From NCBI GenBank assembly GCA_024743215.1, contig JANSWZ010000004.1:1-64000 (forward strand): a DNA stretch of 64,000 nt. The letters are read 5' to 3'. Below are positions 59,837 to 64,000 of this stretch, piece by piece. Source of the stretch: Alphaproteobacteria bacterium. Its GTDB lineage: Bacteria; Pseudomonadota; Alphaproteobacteria; Rhizobiales; GCA-2746425. The notes beneath the pieces are model-generated. The model made no database searches. It saw only the letters and a program-made list of their open reading frames with translations, and was not told the DNA's origin. Each line of letters starts with the position of its first letter. The stretch's first letter is position 1. The position numbers and the translations under genes are program-made.

Positions 59837-61695
59837 CGATTAACTTGCAAATGCCTGAAATTACCGAATTGAAGCCGCGGATAACCGTGTTCGGCGTGGG
59901 TGGAGCCGGTGGTAACGCCGTCAACAACATGATCCGAGCCGGTCTGCAGGGTGTAGACTTTGTAGTCGCCAACACTGACTCCCAGGCGCTGTCCATGTCC
60001 CATGCTGAACGCGTCGTTCAGATGGGTGTTGCCGTAACAGAAGGGCTTGGCGCTGGTTCTCAGCCTGAAGTCGGTCGTGCGGCAGCAGAAGAGGTCATGG
60101 ACGAAATCAATGACCATCTGAACCAGGTTCATATGGCATTCATCACGGCTGGCATGGGCGGTGGCACCGGTACTGGTGCTGCACCTGTCGTTGCCCGTGC
60201 GGCTCGCGAGTCCGGCATTCTGACGGTTGGTGTCGTAACCAAGCCGTTCCACTTTGAAGGCAAGCGGCGCATGGCGCTGGCGGAAGCCGGCATTGAAGAG
60301 CTGCAAAAACATGTGGACACGCTGATTGTTATTCCCAATCAGAATCTGTTCCGCATTGCCAATGAGAAAACCACCTTTGCCGATGCGTTTGGCATGGCCG
60401 ATCAGGTGCTTTACTCCGGTGTTGCCTGCATTACCGATCTGATGGTCAAGGAAGGCCTCATCAATCTTGACTTTGCCGATGTGCGCTCCGTAATGCGCGA
60501 AATGGGCAAAGCCATGATGGGAACAGGCGAAGCGGGCGGCGAAGGCCGTGCCGTTCAGGCGGCAGAAGCCGCTATCGCCAATCCACTTCTGGATGATGTA
60601 TCGATGCGCGGTGCCAGGGGTCTGCTGATCTCTATCACTGGTGGCAATGATCTGACCCTGTTTGAGGTCGATGAAGCAGCGTCCCGTATCCGCGAGGAAG
60701 TTGACGATGATGCAAACATCATTCTGGGTGCGACTTTTGATGAATCCATGGAAGGCGTCATTCGGGTTTCCGTGGTTGCCACTGGCATTGATTCCATTGC
60801 GGAATTAAATGCAGCGCCAGCTGATGTTCGCATGGCAGAACTGACCCAGCGCCTTCGCGGTGGCGCAGGTGCTGCTATCACAACTTCAAACCAGACTGCA
60901 GAAGGGCAACAGCCGCAGATCGCGGCTCCGGCTCCTCAACAGGCTGAACTTGCACCACGTGCGCCAGCACAGGCATCAAATGAGCTGGAAGATGAGTTGA
61001 GAATTGCGCGGCCAGCGCCACAGGCGGCGCAGCCGATTGCACGTCTTGCAGCGTCTGATCCAAATGTGACACTGGCTCCGCTGAGAGCGCCTGCTCCTCA
61101 GCATCCACCACAGGATGCCTTCGAAGCACCGCCTCAGGAAGCACCGCGCACAGCCGGATTTGTACCGGCGGCAGCTCATGTGCCGGAAAGCTCAGCACCG
61201 CGGATGCCAAAAGTGGAAGACTTCCCGCAAGTTGCTCAGCGTCAGATGCGGGCACATGAGGGTGGCGCAGAAGACCGGACTCATGACGGCGATGATCGTC
61301 GCCCAATGGGCCTGCTGCGCAGACTGGCTAATGTTGGTCTGGGACGCACCGAGGAAGAGCAGGGCCATCCTGCTCAGCCACAGCAACCGCGTCAGCCACA
61401 GGTTCCTGTAGCCCAGCAGCCTTCGGCACCACAACATGCGCCTGCTCCTCAGCAAGCACAGGTGCCGCAAGCCGCCCAACCACGTCAGGCAGCACCTGAG
61501 CCAATGATGCAACAGCCAGCTCCGCGCCCTGCTGCACCGCAGCCGGCTGCAGGTCAACTTGATGCACATGGTCGGGCACCTGCACCAAACTACGGTCAGA
61601 ATCCGGCTCAGAATCATGGCCACAATCCGGCGAATTCACCGCAGGAAGATGATCAGCTGGAAATTCCAGCCTTTCTGAGACGCCAGGCAAACTGA
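59833..61695 (+). CDS. ftsZ: Cell division protein FtsZ with extended C-terminal linker
   Basis: A 620-residue tubulin-like GTPase forming the Z-ring. The nucleotide motif [11 protein letters not shown] is at 109-119 and the synergy loop region follows. The core ends near 340, followed by a 260-residue Ala/Pro/Gln-rich disordered linker. The conserved C-terminal peptide [10 protein letters not shown] (609-618) binds FtsA. The linker is much longer than in E. coli (about 50) but in line with rhizobial FtsZ. GAGGG lies seven bases upstream of ATG 59833. Confidence 0.97.
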   Translation: MTINLQMPEITELKPRITVFGVGGAGGNAVNNMIRAGLQGVDFVVANTDSQALSMSHAERVVQMGVAVTEGLGAGSQPEVGRAAAEEVMDEINDHLNQVHMAFITAGMGGGTGTGAAPVVARAARESGILTVGVVTKPFHFEGKRRMALAEAGIEELQKHVDTLIVIPNQNLFRIANEKTTFADAFGMADQVLYSGVACITDLMVKEGLINLDFADVRSVMREMGKAMMGTGEAGGEGRAVQAAEAAIANPLLDDVSMRGARGLLISITGGNDLTLFEVDEAASRIREEVDDDANIILGATFDESMEGVIRVSVVATGIDSIAELNAAPADVRMAELTQRLRGGAGAAITTSNQTAEGQQPQIAAPAPQQAELAPRAPAQASNELEDELRIARPAPQAAQPIARLAASDPNVTLAPLRAPAPQHPPQDAFEAPPQEAPRTAGFVPAAAHVPESSAPRMPKVEDFPQVAQRQMRAHEGGAEDRTHDGDDRRPMGLLRRLANVGLGRTEEEQGHPAQPQQPRQPQVPVAQQPSAPQHAPAPQQAQVPQAAQPRQAAPEPMMQQPAPRPAAPQPAAGQLDAHGRAPAPNYGQNPAQNHGHNPANSPQEDDQLEIPAFLRRQAN

Positions 61696-61715
61696 TTTTT
61701 GATCAATTTGTGTAA

Positions 61716-61764
61716 CAATTAACCCCGCTGCGTGAGCAACGCAGCGGGGTTAATTGTTTGTTTT
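61716..61764 (+). terminator. Strong Rho-independent terminator after ftsZ
   Basis: Perfect 17-bp arms (61716-61732 and 61740-61756) enclose a 7-base loop and are followed by TTTGTTTT. It ends the dcw transcript, making lpxC a separate unit. Confidence 0.95.
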
Positions 61765-62088
61765 ACCGACAAGAATTCAAAAATGCTGTGAATATTACGT
61801 AATATTACAAAGATGACACATTAGGTTAAAAAGCGTGATTTTCGTTTCCGATGGCAAAACCCTATTATCTGTGGCGAAAGCAAGGCAAATTGACTCGCGC
61901 TTACGATCCGCCAATTGGGAATAACATGCACCAGTTGGTTTAATCACACGACGTCATGGTCTTGAAATCGAGGAAGCCAACAGAGTCCATCAGGATCGGG
62001 GCTTTTGAGATCAGGTGACAGGGATGCGGGCCAGGTACCGTATTTTAGATGCACGTTGGAGTTTACGTGCAGGTTTATTGGGGCTGAT
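61765..62088 (+). promoter_or_regulatory. lpxC upstream region with palindrome
   Basis: This 320-base AT-rich stretch has no gene. AATATTACGTAATATT (61791-61806) is a perfect 16-base palindrome that could be an operator. A GACTC (GANTC) site is at 61892-61896. The lpxC promoter must lie here because of the terminator upstream. Confidence 0.45.
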
Positions 62089-63111
62089 ATGACGATGTTT
62101 GATGTGAAGACGACCGCGCGGGATAAAACTGCCGGAAAGGCGTCCACCAGGACGGCACGTCAGACCACATTGAAAGACAGTATTGGTATTTCGGGCATCG
62201 GTGTTCATTCCGGCAAACCATCCAGTATTGTTCTGCACCCCGCCAAGAGTGGCAGCGGAATTACATTCCTGCGCAAGGCTGACGGGAATGCCATCGACCA
62301 ATTGATTCCTGCCCATGTAAACAATGTTGGCGACACACGCCTGTGCACTGTTCTGGGTAATCCCGAAGAATTATATGTTGCGACTGTTGAGCACCTTCTG
62401 GCTGCGCTGCGCGGCATGAATGTTGACAATGTGCTTATCGAGATTGATGCCGCTGAAGTGCCCGTGATGGATGGCAGTTCCCGTCCGTTTGTCGAAGCCA
62501 TTCGTGAAGTGGGAACAATCAGACAATCTGCGCCGCGGCGCTATATTCGTGTGTTGCGGGAAGTAAAAGCAGCCCACGGCAACGCACATGCTGTGTTGCG
62601 CCCACATGATGGCACACGGTTTGACGTGGAAATCGACTTTGAATCAGAAGCGATTGGTCGCCAACGTTTTATCGCTGAATTGACGCCTGAAGTGTTCGCT
62701 AAAGACATTTCCCGTGCCCGGACCTTCGGCTTTCTGGCCGAAGCAAAGCAGTTGCGTGCCATGGGTCTGGCTCAGGGGTCTTCCTTCGATAATTCGGTTG
62801 TGATTGATGATGAAGATCGCGTGATGAACGAAGATGGTCTGCGCTATGAAGACGAGTTTGTCCGTCACAAGCTGCTGGATGCCATCGGCGATCTTGCTTT
62901 GGCGGGTTCACAAATTCTTGGCGAGTACAAATCTATCTGCGGCGGCCACAAACTCAATGCGATGATTTTGGAAGCTCTTTTCGCAGATTCCAAGAACTGG
63001 TGCTATGAAGATGCAGCTCCCGTTGAAGATCAGCCTATGTACTCAACGCCTGTTGGAGCGCCTGTTGGTTTGGAAGCTGCCAGTCAACCGGTTGCTGCTG
63101 CGAAGGCGTAA
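62089..63111 (+). CDS. lpxC: UDP-3-O-acyl-N-acetylglucosamine deacetylase LpxC
   Basis: A 340-residue zinc enzyme that commits UDP-acyl-GlcNAc to lipid A synthesis. Conserved features are GIGVHSGKPSSIVLHPA, the zinc His in VATVEHLLAALRGM, VMDGSSRPFVE, the second zinc site FVRHKLLDAIGDLAL and GHKLN. ATG 62089 (MTMFDVKT) is preferred over the frame extension to 62005. A short Ala/Pro-rich C-terminal tail is present. Confidence 0.96.
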   Translation: MTMFDVKTTARDKTAGKASTRTARQTTLKDSIGISGIGVHSGKPSSIVLHPAKSGSGITFLRKADGNAIDQLIPAHVNNVGDTRLCTVLGNPEELYVATVEHLLAALRGMNVDNVLIEIDAAEVPVMDGSSRPFVEAIREVGTIRQSAPRRYIRVLREVKAAHGNAHAVLRPHDGTRFDVEIDFESEAIGRQRFIAELTPEVFAKDISRARTFGFLAEAKQLRAMGLAQGSSFDNSVVIDDEDRVMNEDGLRYEDEFVRHKLLDAIGDLALAGSQILGEYKSICGGHKLNAMILEALFADSKNWCYEDAAPVEDQPMYSTPVGAPVGLEAASQPVAAAKA

Positions 63112-63415
63112 ATTGGGGGCTGAATTTGGGGCCTAAATTAGGGCCTGAGTTCTGGACTTGAGAATGCGGATTAAGCCGGGCTTAAGCCCTTGTAACCTAT
63201 AGCTTACCGCACTTGGACACCGTTTCGCCATTCTTGCTTGTCAAAATGTGGTTCGGTTGCGGTGGATGAAACTGATCACACATGAAATCTGAATGCCTTA
63301 TTGAGGTGGTTTCATAGGAAGTTTTCCGGTATAAACCGCTGGTGAACAATTAAAGTCGCGCTTACAAAACAGTCTGATTATGGCCTTTAGCAATACATCT
63401 CCATTTGTGTCCGGT
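63112..63415. other. ~300-base gap between lpxC and bamD
   Basis: Immediately after lpxC are three imperfect 12-13-base repeats of the form AATTTGGGGCCT (63111-63147). TTAAGCCGGGCTTAA (63171-63185) is a perfect palindrome around its central G and may be the lpxC 3' end. The remainder likely contains the bamD promoter; no gene is seen. Confidence 0.5.
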
Positions 63416-64000
63416 ATGAGTCGCAATTCTATGAACATGATTACGCGCCTATTTTTGGTGGCAGGGCTTGGCCTTGCAGTGGCTGCTTGTGCGTCCAAGG
63501 CGGACGATTACGATCAGCTTGCTTTTGAAGAGCCAGACCCCGCTGATGCCACCTATAATGAGGGTCTGTCTCTGCTGAACGCAGGCCGGATTGGTAAAGC
63601 TGCGGACAAGTTTCAGGAAGTCGATAAGGCCCACCCTTATTCAGACTGGGCACGCCGCTCACTCATTATGTCTGCTTATTCCAGTTATAAGTCAGGCGAC
63701 TACGATACAACGGTCACATCGGCCAGACGCTTTGTTTCACTGTATCCGACCAGCCCGGATGCGGCCTATGCGCAATATCTGATTGGCGAGAGTTACTTCC
63801 GACAAATCCCGGATATCACGCGTGACCAGGAAATGTCGGCGCGCGCGCTCAGGGCCATGGATCGGGTGGTCAAGAATTATCCCGAAAGCGAATATGCTGA
63901 TGATGCCCGCCGCAAGACTCAGGTCGCGCGGGATCAGATCGCCGGTCAGGAAATGATGGTCGGTCGGTATTATCTGGAACGAAAGAATTTTGCAGGCGCC
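63416..64000 (+). CDS. bamD: Outer membrane assembly lipoprotein BamD (3'-truncated)
   Basis: The first ~195 codons of the BAM-complex lipoprotein that helps insert beta-barrel proteins. The signal peptide ends in the lipobox LAVAAC. Tetratricopeptide-like helices follow: YNEGLSLLNAGRIGKAADKFQEVDKAHP, YDTTVTSARRFVSLYPTSPDAAYAQYLIGESYF and VVKNYPESEYADDARRK. In-frame ATGs at 63380, 63416 and 63431 all give a lipoprotein signal; none has a clear ribosome site. The gene is cut by the window end. Confidence 0.93.
   Translation, partial: MSRNSMNMITRLFLVAGLGLAVAACASKADDYDQLAFEEPDPADATYNEGLSLLNAGRIGKAADKFQEVDKAHPYSDWARRSLIMSAYSSYKSGDYDTTVTSARRFVSLYPTSPDAAYAQYLIGESYFRQIPDITRDQEMSARALRAMDRVVKNYPESEYADDARRKTQVARDQIAGQEMMVGRYYLERKNFAGA

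Overview
The window looks like a chromosomal segment of an alphaproteobacterium, most likely a member of the Hyphomicrobiales (Rhizobiales). The evidence is a DUF2794 protein, two IalB-family periplasmic proteins, the cell-cycle methyltransferase CcrM, a ctaC-ctaD-ctaB-coxF-ctaG-ctaE cytochrome oxidase operon followed by DUF983 and SURF1, and a division/cell-wall (dcw) cluster ending ftsQ-ftsA-ftsZ-lpxC-bamD. G+C is moderate (mid-50s percent by eye). No genus can be assigned from the sequence alone. I see no tRNA, rRNA, insertion sequence, prophage or CRISPR array. The window opens inside ftsY and closes inside bamD.

Layout. (1) 1-2116: the 3' part of ftsY with a long GAGCCA hexamer tract, yciB, and a convergent DUF2794 gene. 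(2) 2117-7552: a candidate small RNA with its own terminator, a glutathione transferase, a 1-Cys peroxiredoxin, and an oxidoreductase patch (SDR gene divergent from an AraC-type regulator, then an aldo/keto reductase). (3) 7824-15885, all minus strand: a coiled-coil OmpA-family protein with a fourfold repeat, typA, argG, a small membrane protein, rlmN and ialB-1. (4) 16563-23271: an ECF sigma factor without an adjacent anti-sigma gene, YkvA, phhB, a pseudouridine synthase, a sugar-dehydrogenase-like protein, small membrane proteins, tldD and ialB-2. (5) 23797-30472: the aa3-type cytochrome c oxidase and its assembly factors. (6) 30576-40640: a Prx5-type peroxiredoxin, a DsbD-domain protein, YqgE, a large membrane GGDEF/EAL protein, and a minus-strand run of lipoprotein, HAD phosphatase, thrC, M16 peptidase and GNAT genes. 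(7) 40895-42652: ccrM and the RNase P RNA gene rnpB. (8) 42851-64000: the dcw cluster rsmH-ftsL-ftsI-murEF-mraY-murD-ftsW-murG-murC-murB-ddl-ftsQ-ftsA-ftsZ, then lpxC and bamD.

The last third is functionally coherent. It makes the peptidoglycan precursor from UDP-MurNAc to lipid II (MurB to MurG, MraY, Ddl), assembles the divisome (FtsL, FtsI, FtsW, FtsQ, FtsA, FtsZ) and starts outer-membrane biogenesis (LpxC, BamD). It sits beside the methyltransferase and putative CtrA boxes that in relatives tie these processes to the cell cycle. The most notable points are the in-frame MurE-MurF fusion, the absence of mraZ at the head of the cluster with a small leader ORF in its place, a 43-codon ORF that exactly bridges ftsA and ftsZ, CtrA-like boxes before ccrM and before ddl-ftsQAZ, the candidate sRNA at 2.4 kb, and the repeat-built OmpA-like protein. 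I found no clearly unprecedented multi-gene system. All regulatory calls are sequence reading and inference, not measured facts.
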